Position numbers and translations under genes: made by a program
Shown here: positions 8,285 to 17,403 of the stretch, one piece after another
Position numbering within the stretch: the stretch's first letter is position 1
Layout of the letters: the number at the start of each line of letters is the position of its first letter
The notes under the pieces: model-generated
Told to the model about the DNA's origin: nothing
Seen by the model: the letters and a program-made list of their open reading frames with translations, nothing else
The model's database searches: none
Assembly (NCBI GenBank): GCA_016787045.1
Contig: JAEUVA010000003.1
Span: forward strand, 1 to 64,000
Reading direction: 5' to 3'
DNA length: 64,000 bases
Source: Chitinophagales bacterium
GTDB taxonomy: Bacteria; Bacteroidota; Bacteroidia; Chitinophagales; LD1

Positions 8285-10582
8285 TCAGAACTTTACTTGT
8301 ATGCCCGCCAGCCAATTAATGCCTGCCTGCGGGTAGTAGTAGTTGTAGTCGTACCGGTCGGTTTGTTGCAGTTGGTTGTTGTCGTCAAAGTAGGCGTAGC
8401 GCTCGCTGTAAGTATAACCGTTGCTTTCAAACAGGCGGTTAAATAGGTTATTGATGAGTACGGTAAACTTTATTTCCTTATCTGCACGTTTCAGCGGTAA
8501 ACTGTACGATAGCCGGAGGTTACTGTAGAAGAAAGGTTTCAGTTTGCGGGTTTCGTTCATGGTGTTATCTAAGTACTGTTTGCTCACGGCTTTGTTCAGC
8601 AGCGATATTTCAAATCCATCTATGGGTGTTGCTACAATATCTAAGGAGGCCACTATAGAAGGCGAAAACGAAATGTCGGTATTGGTATGTGTAATGATTT
8701 GTGTAAATGAATCTATGCGCGAGTAGTCTTCGTTATACGTATAAAGTACTTCGTTAAACTGTTTTATCTTGTTCATGCTCCAGCTAAATGAGTAGTTGAA
8801 TTGTAGAGCTGGTTTTTTTACGATGTAAGTTTCTGCAGTATTAACTTCCATAATATATACATCCGTAGATTTAACTTTGGTTCGCCTTTGCACGGCTACA
8901 ATACTTCCGCTCAATTCAACTCCGGCACGATAGCTCACCGGTACATTTTCTTTAATGGGGTTACCCACATCATTGAGCTTTCCGCTAAGTACCAGTTGAT
9001 TTTTGTAATACATCACGTAAGCATTAATGGACAAAGGAAACAGATGGTGGCGCAGCTTGTAGCCCGCCTCTATATTGTGCATCACTTCGGGTTTTACAGG
9101 CACTTGCGCTACAAAGCCGGCCAGCAAATCATCGCGGTTGGGTTCGCGATGGCCAATAGCATAAGAGCTGTAAAACACGTGTTTGTATTTAAGTTGATAT
9201 AAAAATCCTGCTTTGGGATTAATGAAATGCCAGCGGTGGTTTAAGTCATATACTGTTCCATCGTTATCAGTTCCGGCACTCGTGTATCGGATGTGGCGGT
9301 ACTGCATGTCGGCATACAAATGCAGCTTTCGCACGGGTTGGTAATCAGCTTTTATATAAACATTGACATCGGTTTTATCGGATTGGCCGTTGTAGTACTT
9401 GCGGTTTATATCTAACGGAAGGGGCTCTTTTGTCCAAACTACTTTGCCAAAGTGGGCGCCACTAAATTGAGACACAAGCCCACCCAAGGAGGCGTCTATT
9501 TTGCCCGAAGTATAGTTAAGGGCGTAAGTGCCTCCGTAATAAATGTTTTGCAGCCAACGCTGCCGCACTAAATCGGTTTGTAGTGAAGCATAGTCGGGAA
9601 AGTAATTGGTGATTTTTGCATCTACTTTGTACTGCTCATAGTATCCGCGCCCAAGTGTTGCGAATGCAGCTGCTGAGGACTGAAAGCCCGCACCCCAGCT
9701 TTGCAGCCAGTGTAGTTGCAGGTAGTCTTGCCCGTAGTTATCGGTTTCGTTTTCGTATGGCGGATTTTTTGAATAAAAATCAGTGCCGGCCAAATTAAAC
9801 GTGCGGTTGGTTGTCAACGAATCTTGCGGTACACCATACCATGCCTGATAAGTTTTTTCTCTTCCGCCAAAGTAAATGAGCTTCACTAACGATCGCTCGT
9901 TTTTGTATCCGGTTTGTACAAACCAAGAGCGAAGGTTAGAGCTTGCGCGGTCTATGTATCCTTTGCTGCTTATCCAAGAGCCGCTGGCATCGGCAAAAAA
10001 ACCGCAACGCAGTTTACCTGTGCCGCCTCGCAGTGTGCCTCTAAAGGTGTTGAACGAACCTAAAGACACCCCCGCCTCGCCATAAGGGGCTGCGGCCACA
10101 TCTACAGTTTGCAAGCTGATTTGTCCGCCAAACGAAGCCGAACCATTGGTACTGGTGCCTACGCCCCGCTGTATTTGTATGCCCGATGCAGACGAAACAA
10201 TATCGGGTGTATTGACCCAAAACACCCCTTGGCTCTCGGCATCATTTACCGGCACTCCATTGAGCGTAACATTGATGCGTGTGGCATCGGTGCCGCGTAT
10301 GCGTATGCCCGTATAACCAATACCTGCCCCGGCATCGCTGGTGGCAACTACAGAGGGGGTGTTATCCAGCAAGATGGGTAAATCTTGACCCAGGTTGTTT
10401 TTTTGCAATTCGTTTTTGCTCAAGTTTACAAAAGTGGCTGGAGTGGTTTCTTTGGCGCGCATGCCTGTAACCACTAAAGTTTCGGTAGTTAATACTCGTG
10501 CAGCAGAGTCGGCTACTGCAGTGGTATCTGTTTGCGCCAATGCTGTGTTGGCTATAAACAGAAAGAATAATGTCTTCTTCAT
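8285..10582 (-). CDS. TonB-dependent outer membrane receptor, predicted thiamine uptake
   Basis: A 765-aa protein with signal peptide (residues 1-16, cleavage after ALA-Q), a TonB-box-like stretch ETLVVTG at about 34-40, a plug domain (LPILLDNTPSVV, RIRGTDATRINVTLNGVPVNDAE, GVGTSTNGSASFGG) and a 22-strand-type barrel ending in a C-terminal Phe. Plug and barrel identify it as an energised outer-membrane importer. The substrate comes from its leader: a TPP riboswitch lies immediately upstream (10670-10758, same strand), which is the known arrangement for thiamine-specific TonB receptors of Bacteroidota. A PnuC-family transporter three genes upstream would fit the inner-membrane step. The receptor family is certain, thiamine specificity strongly inferred. 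Confidence 0.93.
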   Translation of the reverse strand: MKKTLFFLFIANTALAQTDTTAVADSAARVLTTETLVVTGMRAKETTPATFVNLSKNELQKNNLGQDLPILLDNTPSVVATSDAGAGIGYTGIRIRGTDATRINVTLNGVPVNDAESQGVFWVNTPDIVSSASGIQIQRGVGTSTNGSASFGGQISLQTVDVAAAPYGEAGVSLGSFNTFRGTLRGGTGKLRCGFFADASGSWISSKGYIDRASSNLRSWFVQTGYKNERSLVKLIYFGGREKTYQAWYGVPQDSLTTNRTFNLAGTDFYSKNPPYENETDNYGQDYLQLHWLQSWGAGFQSSAAAFATLGRGYYEQYKVDAKITNYFPDYASLQTDLVRQRWLQNIYYGGTYALNYTSGKIDASLGGLVSQFSGAHFGKVVWTKEPLPLDINRKYYNGQSDKTDVNVYIKADYQPVRKLHLYADMQYRHIRYTSAGTDNDGTVYDLNHRWHFINPKAGFLYQLKYKHVFYSSYAIGHREPNRDDLLAGFVAQVPVKPEVMHNIEAGYKLRHHLFPLSINAYVMYYKNQLVLSGKLNDVGNPIKENVPVSYRAGVELSGSIVAVQRRTKVKSTDVYIMEVNTAETYIVKKPALQFNYSFSWSMNKIKQFNEVLYTYNEDYSRIDSFTQIITHTNTDISFSPSIVASLDIVATPIDGFEISLLNKAVSKQYLDNTMNETRKLKPFFYSNLRLSYSLPLKRADKEIKFTVLINNLFNRLFESNGYTYSERYAYFDDNNQLQQTDRYDYNYYYPQAGINWLAGIQVKF

Positions 10583-10669
10583 AACAAGTGTTTGTTAAGT
10601 GAGCGAATTATTCTTTCGTGGAAGTGAAGAAAAGTTCTTTGCGAGAGAGCCCAGCACGAGTGCAGGGTT

Positions 10670-10758
10670 CTTTCTTCCCTAACGCAGGCATTACCCTGTT
10701 CAGGTTCAAAGGGTTCTTCTCAGAATCGCAACATGTGTAGCGATACGCCCCCAGAAAG
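10670..10758 (-). promoter_or_regulatory. TPP (THI element) riboswitch
   Basis: Read on the minus strand, the conserved TPP aptamer blocks occur in order: CTTTCT-GGGGGCG opening the P1/P2 side (10758 downward), CTGAGA (10723-10718), ACCCTTTGAACCTG (10714-10701), TAATGCCTGCG (10693-10683) and AGGGA with the closing AGAAAG (10680-10670) that pairs with CTTTCT. All signature positions of the pyrimidine- and pyrophosphate-sensing arms are present. An imperfect hairpin (CCCTGCAC/GTGCTGGG, one mismatch) follows between the aptamer and the TonB receptor start 88 nt downstream and could be the expression platform. Thiamine pyrophosphate should repress the receptor. Confidence 0.95.
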
Positions 10759-10811
10759 CTACTGCAAATATAGCAATGGCAGCTATATCATAGCACGTGC
10801 ATCAACAAAAA

Positions 10812-12611
10812 TTACTCGGGAATAGTAAAGCAAAACTTGGTGCCCCCCAGTGGGCTGTCTTCTATCCAAATACGCCCATTGAGCGAGTCCACAATTTTTT
10901 TGCAGATGGCCAGGCCAATGCCACTGCCATCGTACTCATCGCGTTTGTGCAGGCGTTGAAACATGATAAACACTTTTTCGCGGTACTGCGGGGCAATACC
11001 AATGCCATTGTCGCAGATACAAAAACGATGTTCATTATCGGAGTGGGTGTAGGTAATGTGTACCTGTGGTGTAGGGCTGTTGTTGTATTTTATACCGTTG
11101 CTAATCATATTTTGCAAAAGCTGAATCAGGTATATGCGCTCTACAAAAACAGTGGGCAATGCATCAGAAGTTATTTTGGCGTTCTTGTTTTTTATTTCGT
11201 CAGCCAAAAGCAGGGTTACTTCTTCCAGCACGGTATTCATGCTTACTTCTTCTTTGTGTTCGTATGCATTTATTTTAGATAGCTGAAGCAAGCTGTTAAT
11301 GACATTGAGCATGCGCTTGGCTCCATCGTTGAGGTACTGTAAATAGTCAGATTGTTCTTTGTTGATGGCGGTTCCCAAGCTTTTGGTAAGCAATTGCGAA
11401 TAGTTGGTAACCATGCGTAGCGGCTCTTTCATATCGTGAGAGGCCACGTGCGCAAACTGCTTGAGTTCAAAGTTGCTGGTCTCCAATTTGCGGGTGTACT
11501 CTTCTATCTCCGCATTTTTCTTTTTGAGCAGTTCTTGTTCTTTTTTGCCTTCTTCTAATTGCAAACGTAGTTTAGTATCATTTATCTCTGCCAGTTTGTT
11601 TAGCTTGTGCAACTCCTCCCGTTGTTTAATAAACTGAAGCAGTTTTTCGTTGGCCTCTTGGTGTCGGCCAAGAGCCGTAAGTGTTTCAGACCAGTATCTG
11701 AACAATTCATAATTATCTACGGCTTTGCCCATTTGGGTGTAGCAGTCTGCTGCGGCCATAAACCACTTTTCGGCCATTGTGTATTCTCCCACTACTTGAT
11801 AAGTGCGCCCGGCTAATTGGTATATACTTAATTCAAAATGTTTGTTTACTTGATTTTGTACCCGCGCAATGGCTTTCTCTATACAGCCGATAGCTTCTGC
11901 TTTGCGCCCCATATCGGCATGAACAATGGCCGAGTTGGCCATGCCTATGCAATATGGAGGGATATCGTTCATTTCTTCGGCAATAGTTACGGCCTGATTG
12001 TAGTACTCCAGTGCTTTGGCTTCGTTTTTATTGTGGTAAGCATCTACACCAAACGAAATATAGCAGCGCGATAGGCCACCTTTGTTTTGAACTTTCTGAA
12101 ACTGAGCAAATGATTTTTGTAAGTAATCTTTAGAGAGGGTGTGCAAACCCAAATCATTGTAAATAATAGATTCGTTGAGGTAAGAGCGGGCTAACGAAAG
12201 TGCACCATTGGTGCTCAGGTTGGGCTTGTTTTCTAACAACCGGATAGACTCATCGTAAGCATCTTTAGATTCAATAAATCCACCAAGGTAATCGTAGTTT
12301 AAACCAATTCTGCGGTAAAACTCCGAAAGCATTTCGGCATCTTCTTCTTCGTTGTAATACGAAAGTACGCTTTTGATTTCTTGTATAGACTTGGCAAACT
12401 CATTGGTAATTTCGGAGTAATAGTGGGTGAGTGCGCTACATGTTTTTTCTATCCATACTTTATTGCCGGTGGTTTTGGCTAAAGCCAATGCCTCTTCGCC
12501 TAAATGAGCCGAAGTGATATTGCGTAGCTTTTTCTGCTCGTCCAGAGCAGTAAGCAATTCTTCAATTTTGCCGAAAATGTTTTTTAAAGAAACCGGATCA
12601 CCCATAAACAC
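10812..12611 (-). CDS. Cytoplasmic TPR-sensor histidine kinase
   Basis: A 599-aa protein with no signal peptide or membrane span. Residues about 15-330 are helical TPR-like repeats. A coiled-coil linker (about 330-380, E/K/L rich) leads to the dimerisation domain with phospho-acceptor H-box ASHDMKEP (His392), then the HATPase domain with N-box NMISNGIKYN (Asn505), G1 box DNGIGI (about 534-539) and G2 box GSGIGLAICKKI. It is therefore a two-component kinase sensing through cytoplasmic TPRs. No response regulator is adjacent, so it is an orphan here. It sits between the NadR/PnuC genes and the TPP riboswitch. The start may be Met3 (12605). Confidence 0.92.
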   Translation of the reverse strand: MFMGDPVSLKNIFGKIEELLTALDEQKKLRNITSAHLGEEALALAKTTGNKVWIEKTCSALTHYYSEITNEFAKSIQEIKSVLSYYNEEEDAEMLSEFYRRIGLNYDYLGGFIESKDAYDESIRLLENKPNLSTNGALSLARSYLNESIIYNDLGLHTLSKDYLQKSFAQFQKVQNKGGLSRCYISFGVDAYHNKNEAKALEYYNQAVTIAEEMNDIPPYCIGMANSAIVHADMGRKAEAIGCIEKAIARVQNQVNKHFELSIYQLAGRTYQVVGEYTMAEKWFMAAADCYTQMGKAVDNYELFRYWSETLTALGRHQEANEKLLQFIKQREELHKLNKLAEINDTKLRLQLEEGKKEQELLKKKNAEIEEYTRKLETSNFELKQFAHVASHDMKEPLRMVTNYSQLLTKSLGTAINKEQSDYLQYLNDGAKRMLNVINSLLQLSKINAYEHKEEVSMNTVLEEVTLLLADEIKNKNAKITSDALPTVFVERIYLIQLLQNMISNGIKYNNSPTPQVHITYTHSDNEHRFCICDNGIGIAPQYREKVFIMFQRLHKRDEYDGSGIGLAICKKIVDSLNGRIWIEDSPLGGTKFCFTIPE

Positions 12612-12658
12612 AAAGCAAGTTACTAATACGGAAAATATGTAAAAAGGTTGTTAAGCAG

Positions 12659-13177
12659 CTATACAAAGAAAGTATTGATATGGTTTACTGCTTTGCGAAG
12701 TCGCTCTTGCTCTAACCCAGATACCAGTACATAATCTTTATCAAAGTGGGTGAGTTCTTTCATAAACCGGTACAGCAGTTCTTCGCGATCATGGGGGTTG
12801 CTGCGCTGGTTGTCAGCTACCCAGTCGGTATCTATATCGCAGAGCAGATACAGTTGTATGGGCGAATTTTTGATGTGTGCCAATAGCCACTCCGGGGCAC
12901 TCCACCCATAAAATTCCAGCCATATTTTGATGTTGATGAGGCAGTTATCGCTGATCACATATTGGTGGGCAAGTGCTTTTGCTTTATCTTCTTCAGCTAT
13001 TATTTGACGGGCTATCTCGTGCACGTCAATTTCAGTGTATGGGCGGGTTAGCTCATCCACATATTTGCGCGATAGGTCAGCTAAAAAAGTTGAGCCATAA
13101 TGTGCTGCCAGCGCAGTGGCTAAAGTGGTTTTACCGGTGCTTTCGGGGCCGGTAATGGCAATGAGCTTTGTTTCCAT
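12659..13177 (-). CDS. NadR-like P-loop ATPase/kinase
   Basis: A 172-aa protein opening with a strand and Walker A GPESTGKTT (residues 10-18), followed by SRKYVDELTR and a DNCLINIKIW stretch, the pattern of the AAA_28/NadR kinase-like domain. In NadR this domain phosphorylates ribosylnicotinamide. Stand-alone copies in Bacteroidota occur beside PnuC-type vitamin transporters, where the kinase would trap the imported vitamin. The start codon lies inside the 3' end of the PnuC-family gene (58-bp overlap), indicating translational coupling. Because a thiamine riboswitch-controlled receptor is close by, the substrate could be nicotinamide riboside or thiamine; the sequence alone does not decide. 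Confidence 0.82.
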   Translation of the reverse strand: METKLIAITGPESTGKTTLATALAAHYGSTFLADLSRKYVDELTRPYTEIDVHEIARQIIAEEDKAKALAHQYVISDNCLINIKIWLEFYGWSAPEWLLAHIKNSPIQLYLLCDIDTDWVADNQRSNPHDREELLYRFMKELTHFDKDYVLVSGLEQERLRKAVNHINTFFV

Positions 13178-13704
13178 TGGGTGTAGCCGTACACAGCTAT
13201 GCCGGCCATCAACAAATATAATGCAGAAGAGATGTGTGCTTCTTTTAAGTGATATTGGATTGCCAACACTAAGTTAATGACTATCCATAGCAACCAGCTT
13301 TGCAGCACTTTGCGGGCGGTGTACCAGGTAGCTAAAAAACTAAAGAGGGTAGTGGCGGCATCTAAATAACTGTAGGCATTACCCAATTTTGAAAATATCC
13401 AGCCAAATGGCACAATCAGCAAGGTGCAAAGCACCAGAGGTATACTTAGGCGAGCGTAAGGTACCGAGGTGTACGGAATAATTTTGGCGGTTATATTTTT
13501 GTTCCACCAAAACCAGCCGTAGCAGCCGGCAGCCACATAGTAGCATTGCAGCAGTGCATCTTGATAATACTTCAATTGCAAATCAAATATTATATAAAAT
13601 ATAGCACCCGCAATGCCTAGGGGCCAGCACCACACGCTGCCACGCGCAGCCAGCAGCACATAGCCAAGGGTGCAGCAAGCTGCGGCTATCTCCACCGGAT
13701 TCAT
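13120..13704 (-). CDS. PnuC-family vitamin transporter (PnuC or PnuT)
   Basis: A 194-aa integral membrane protein with about six or seven hydrophobic spans. It carries PnuC-family signatures: the N-terminal helix with SVWCWPLGIAGAIFYIIFDLQLKYYQDALLQ-type pattern around residues 22-55, the aromatic motif YGWFWW near residue 62, and a C-terminal WLLWIVINLVLA helix. The family moves nicotinamide riboside (PnuC), thiamine (PnuT) or riboflavin (PnuX) by facilitated diffusion, coupled to intracellular phosphorylation. The overlapping NadR-like kinase downstream gives the phosphorylation step, and the nearby TPP riboswitch raises the possibility of PnuT. The upstream LD-carboxypeptidase overlaps its start by 4 bp. 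Confidence 0.87.
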   Translation of the reverse strand: MNPVEIAAACCTLGYVLLAARGSVWCWPLGIAGAIFYIIFDLQLKYYQDALLQCYYVAAGCYGWFWWNKNITAKIIPYTSVPYARLSIPLVLCTLLIVPFGWIFSKLGNAYSYLDAATTLFSFLATWYTARKVLQSWLLWIVINLVLAIQYHLKEAHISSALYLLMAGIAVYGYTQWKQSSLPLPAPKAPVKPL

Positions 13705-14597
13705 AACAAAGATACCGATGAGGTGGTGACGGTGAGTTGATATTTGCGGCCCATGACTAATGCGCGGTTATCGGCTATGTGCCCTGCCGGAAAAACATAG
13801 CAAACCGGATAGTTGTAATCCTGCAGATGCTCGGCAATAATTTCGTAAGCCGTGCAGCCAAAGGCCACCTTGTTGTCTTTCATATCGGTAAAGCCGCCCA
13901 CTACTACTCCTGCTAAATCGTGCAGTTTGCCGCTGCGCTTAAGGTTCATCATCATGCGGTCTAAGTGGTAGAGGTATTCGTCTAAATCTTCAAGAAATAA
14001 AATTTTACCACTGGTGTTTATGCCGCTTTTGGTGCCTGTAATGCTGTACAAAATAGAGAGGTTACCGCCAATCAAAATACCGTTTGCGCTTCCAACTCTA
14101 TTTAGTGGATGAGTTGAAATATGATATTCATTTTTAATGCCAAAAAGTTCTTTCCGCAAGCACTCTATGGCTTCTGGTGTATTGTTTCCAAAACTAAATG
14201 GCATGGTGGCGTGCAGCGTTTGTATGCCTAAGGAGTTGGAGATGTGTACATGCAAATATGTTACATCGCTAAAGCCCACAACCCATTTAGGATGGCGCAT
14301 AAATACATCGTAGTTGATTGCGTCCATCATGCGCACAGTGCCATACCCACCACGGGCGCAGATGATGGCTCGTATGTTTTTATCATCTAATGCGGTTTGA
14401 AAATCTTTGGTGCGCAAAGCATCATCCCCGGCAAACTGCCGATCTTCTGCGCCAATGCTTTTGCCTATGACTACTCTCAAGCCCCAACTTTCAAACAATC
14501 CAATAGCCGGCTGCAATTCTTCCACAGAAATTTTTCTTGCAGTGCTAAGCAGATATATACTATCGCCCGGTTGTAGAGAAGGAGGTCTTAATAGCAT
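13701..14597 (-). CDS. LD-carboxypeptidase (peptidase family S66)
   Basis: A 298-aa protein, normal length for the S66 family, which removes the terminal D-Ala from murein tetrapeptides during cell-wall recycling. Visible motifs: ARGGYGTVRM (about 101-110), the nucleophile region VGFSDVTYLH (Ser in FSD), the acidic LFLEDLDEY (Glu of the triad) and the C-terminal PAGHIADNRALVMG containing the triad His. No signal peptide is present, consistent with a cytoplasmic recycling enzyme. It is first in a tightly packed minus-strand group with the PnuC-family gene (4-bp overlap) and the NadR-like gene; no functional link to those is obvious. Confidence 0.92.
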   Translation of the reverse strand: MLLRPPSLQPGDSIYLLSTARKISVEELQPAIGLFESWGLRVVIGKSIGAEDRQFAGDDALRTKDFQTALDDKNIRAIICARGGYGTVRMMDAINYDVFMRHPKWVVGFSDVTYLHVHISNSLGIQTLHATMPFSFGNNTPEAIECLRKELFGIKNEYHISTHPLNRVGSANGILIGGNLSILYSITGTKSGINTSGKILFLEDLDEYLYHLDRMMMNLKRSGKLHDLAGVVVGGFTDMKDNKVAFGCTAYEIIAEHLQDYNYPVCYVFPAGHIADNRALVMGRKYQLTVTTSSVSLL

Positions 14598-14658
14598 AGA
14601 GCGAAGAAAGTCATAACCGTATTGTTTGCAAAAGCATTTTGGGAGTTATCAAGAGAGT

Positions 14659-17112
14659 CTACGTATCTACATTCACTTTTATCTCTACTGCTTTCCACTC
14701 TTTTTTGGCTCGGATAGCATCTATTATCTGTTGTAAATTTTTTTTGATTGCAGCAATGTCTTTCTGCTGCGGAGTGGTTTTGAGCATAACTTCGCGGAGG
14801 TAGTAGTTGTTTACTTTAGAAACAAATGGTATAGATGGGCCAAGTATTTTGCCGCTGTTTTTTTTGCGCAACTCATTACACATAAATAACGCTGCTTGCT
14901 CTAAGGGTTGTACTTGCTTGTGTTTGAGCAGCACTTCTATCACTCTGGTAAAAGGCGGATACAAAAACTGCCTGCGGGTGAGCAATTCCGTTTCGTACAT
15001 TTTTTGATAATTGTGGTCTAGCACGTTTTGAATTACGGGGTGCAGCACATCGCTGGTTTGAATAACTACTTTGCCGGTTTTGTTTTTTCGCCCTGCACGC
15101 CCCGCCACTTGTGTCATGAGCTGAAATGCCCTTTCGTGTGAGCGGAAACCGGGGTGATGAATAAGCTGATCGGCATGTACAATGCCTACTAAACTTACGT
15201 GGTCAAAATCTAAACCTTTGGCCACCATTTGTGTGCCCACCAGTATGTCAACCTCGCGGTTTTCAAACTGTGCTATCACCTCGGCATGGCCGTGTTTAGT
15301 TTTGGCAGCATCGTAGTCTAACCGCGCTATTCGCGCATTCGGAAAAAGTTCGGCCACTTCATCTTCTACCCGTTGTGTGCCACTGCCTACAATATCTAAA
15401 TCAATAGCTCCGCAACTTTTGCATTTGTTGTTCATGCTCTCAAAGTAGCCGCAGTAGTGGCATTTGAGTTGGTGGCTAAACTTGTGGTAGGTTAAACTCA
15501 CATCACAGTTTTTGCAGCGATATACATAGTTGCAAGTTTTGCAAACCTGAAAATTGGCAAACCCCCTTCGGTTGATAAATAGTATTACTTGTTCTTTGCG
15601 CTTTAGTGCTTCGCTCATTTCGCTGATGAGTACAGAAGAAAAGCTGCCCGTCATTTTTTTACGCTTCGTTTCCTGACGGATGTCCACAGCTTGTAACTCC
15701 GGCAACTGTACATTGCCGTATCGCTTCATCAATTTTACTAATCCGTATTTATCGCGCTCAGTATTATAGTAGGTTTCTACAGCAGGAGTAGCGGTGCCGA
15801 GCACTACTTTTGCGTTAAAGTAATTAGCCAGCACAATACTTGCATCACGGGCATTGTATCGCGGAGCGGGATCAGTTTGCTTGAGCGAAGCATCGTGCTC
15901 TTCATCCACTATAATTAATCCCAGTTTTTTGTACGGAAGAAATAGTCCAGAGCGAGCAGCAACTACTATTTTGTAATCGCCATGTAACACTTTATTCCAA
16001 ATTTCTACCCGTTCATTTTGATTAAATTTTGAGTGGTACACGCCTATGGTGTTTCCAAAAACTTTTCTCAGGCGATTGATAATTTGTGCAGTAAGCGCAA
16101 TCTCGGGCAGCATGTATAGTACTTGTTGCTGTTGAGCAATTGCGTGCTGTATCAGCTCCATGTACACATTGGTTTTGCCGCTGCCGGTTACTCCGTGTAG
16201 CAACACCACATTTTTAGTTTCAAACTGTTGTTGAATTTCGCGGAGCGCTTGTTGCTGTTCGGCACTTGGCGTTGGCATATCTATTTCTGTGGTTTGAAGA
16301 TTACCCAGCCGAGATACCTCCACTTTAAATTCCTCAAACACGTTGCGTTTAACCAGTGCACTCAATATTGCCGCTGAGCTTTTAGACAAAGCCAGCAGTT
16401 CATTTTTCTTGATAAACTTTGTTTTGCGATGTAGTTGTGTAAAGGCCAATAGTAGTTCTACTTGCTTGGGCGCACGGGTCAGTTCTTCATACAGTTTTTC
16501 TAACCGATCTTCTTTTTGAAATTCCTCGTTCAGCCGTATATAAGTTTCTGTACGTGGCTTGTAACGCTCAACTATTTCTTCGGCACTGATGGCGATTCCT
16601 AAGTTAAATAGTGTGCGAAGCGGTGCATACACACTTCTTTTTTTGAGCAGGTCTTGCACATCAGGCAGGCGCAGCTCGTTTTGCGCGCGCAGTGCTTGTA
16701 CTATCAAAAATTCTTCATCGTTTAGCACCTCAAAATCACCACTATAACTTTCGTTGAAACGAATTTTTGTTTCGCTGCTCAGCTTTAATCCTGTGGGCAG
16801 AGCCACACTCATCACTTCACCAATTGTACACAGATAGTACTCGCTCAGCCATTTCCAAAACAACAATTGTTGATCTGTTACAATTGGTTCTTCATCGGCT
16901 ATGCCTTCAATGAGTTTAATGTTGTCTAATACGGGCTTATCATGATGCACCCGCTGTACGATGGCGGAGTAAAATCGGTTTTTACCAAACTGCACAATCA
17001 CTCTATGTCCGGGTTTTACAAACTCAGCCAACTCTACCGGCACAGCATAGGTGTAGCCCTGTGGCAGCGCCAGCGGAAGTATAACATCGGTATAGGTAAC
17101 AAGTGAACTCAC
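14659..17112 (-). CDS. priA: Primosomal protein N' (replication restart helicase PriA)
   Basis: An 817-aa protein. It contains the N-terminal 3'-DNA-binding domain (ILPLALPQGYTYAVP), a helicase core with Walker A GVTGSGKTNVYME (about 305-317), Walker B/DEAH-type VDEEHDASLKQ, motif III VLGTATP, the eight-Cys zinc module (CKTCNYVYRCKNC ... CHYCGYFE ... CKSCG) and the late helicase motifs VGTQMVAKGLDFDHV and QVAGRAGR. PriA reloads the replicative helicase at stalled forks. The start is GTG at 17112; no better ATG lies upstream. The YoeB-YefM module lies upstream on the same strand. Confidence 0.97.
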   Translation of the reverse strand: MSSLVTYTDVILPLALPQGYTYAVPVELAEFVKPGHRVIVQFGKNRFYSAIVQRVHHDKPVLDNIKLIEGIADEEPIVTDQQLLFWKWLSEYYLCTIGEVMSVALPTGLKLSSETKIRFNESYSGDFEVLNDEEFLIVQALRAQNELRLPDVQDLLKKRSVYAPLRTLFNLGIAISAEEIVERYKPRTETYIRLNEEFQKEDRLEKLYEELTRAPKQVELLLAFTQLHRKTKFIKKNELLALSKSSAAILSALVKRNVFEEFKVEVSRLGNLQTTEIDMPTPSAEQQQALREIQQQFETKNVVLLHGVTGSGKTNVYMELIQHAIAQQQQVLYMLPEIALTAQIINRLRKVFGNTIGVYHSKFNQNERVEIWNKVLHGDYKIVVAARSGLFLPYKKLGLIIVDEEHDASLKQTDPAPRYNARDASIVLANYFNAKVVLGTATPAVETYYNTERDKYGLVKLMKRYGNVQLPELQAVDIRQETKRKKMTGSFSSVLISEMSEALKRKEQVILFINRRGFANFQVCKTCNYVYRCKNCDVSLTYHKFSHQLKCHYCGYFESMNNKCKSCGAIDLDIVGSGTQRVEDEVAELFPNARIARLDYDAAKTKHGHAEVIAQFENREVDILVGTQMVAKGLDFDHVSLVGIVHADQLIHHPGFRSHERAFQLMTQVAGRAGRKNKTGKVVIQTSDVLHPVIQNVLDHNYQKMYETELLTRRQFLYPPFTRVIEVLLKHKQVQPLEQAALFMCNELRKKNSGKILGPSIPFVSKVNNYYLREVMLKTTPQQKDIAAIKKNLQQIIDAIRAKKEWKAVEIKVNVDT

Positions 17113-17145
17113 AGCGGGTAAATGTAGTTTATCAGATAGCGCAAC

Positions 17146-17403
17146 TTAATCATAGTGAAACCGGCACTTGGCTATTTGTATTTCATCTCCGGCAATACGG
17201 TAAATCAATCGGTGCTCTGCATCAATTCTTCTGGACCAAAAACCCTTATACTTATGTTTTAGTGGTTCAGGTTTACCTTTGCCCTGAAACGGATGACGGG
17301 CAATTTCTTTAAGTAGTTCATTGATACGTTGCAGCATTTTACGGTCTGTCTGCTGCCAATACAAATAGTCCTCCCACGATTCATCTACAAAAACATACTT
17401 CAT
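17146..17403 (-). CDS. yoeB: Txe/YoeB family mRNA-interferase toxin
   Basis: An 85-aa protein, the normal YoeB length, with the family pattern: WEDYLYWQQTDRK at the N-terminus, INELLKEIARHPFQGKGKPEPLK in the middle and the C-terminal WSRRIDAEHRLIYRI ... KCRFHYD. The residues corresponding to the RelE/YoeB active site (Glu about 46, Arg about 65, His about 83, Tyr about 84) are present. YoeB cleaves ribosome-bound mRNA when not neutralised by YefM. Its start overlaps the antitoxin stop by 4 bp, the usual antitoxin-first layout. Confidence 0.95.
   Translation of the reverse strand: MKYVFVDESWEDYLYWQQTDRKMLQRINELLKEIARHPFQGKGKPEPLKHKYKGFWSRRIDAEHRLIYRIAGDEIQIAKCRFHYD

Noticed and set aside
10621..10760. 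Cobalamin riboswitch for the TonB receptor leader
   Set aside because: The conserved blocks are those of the TPP element, not of the B12 box.
10797..11282. A 161-codon plus-strand reading
   Set aside because: It is antisense to the histidine kinase catalytic domain and has no supporting feature.
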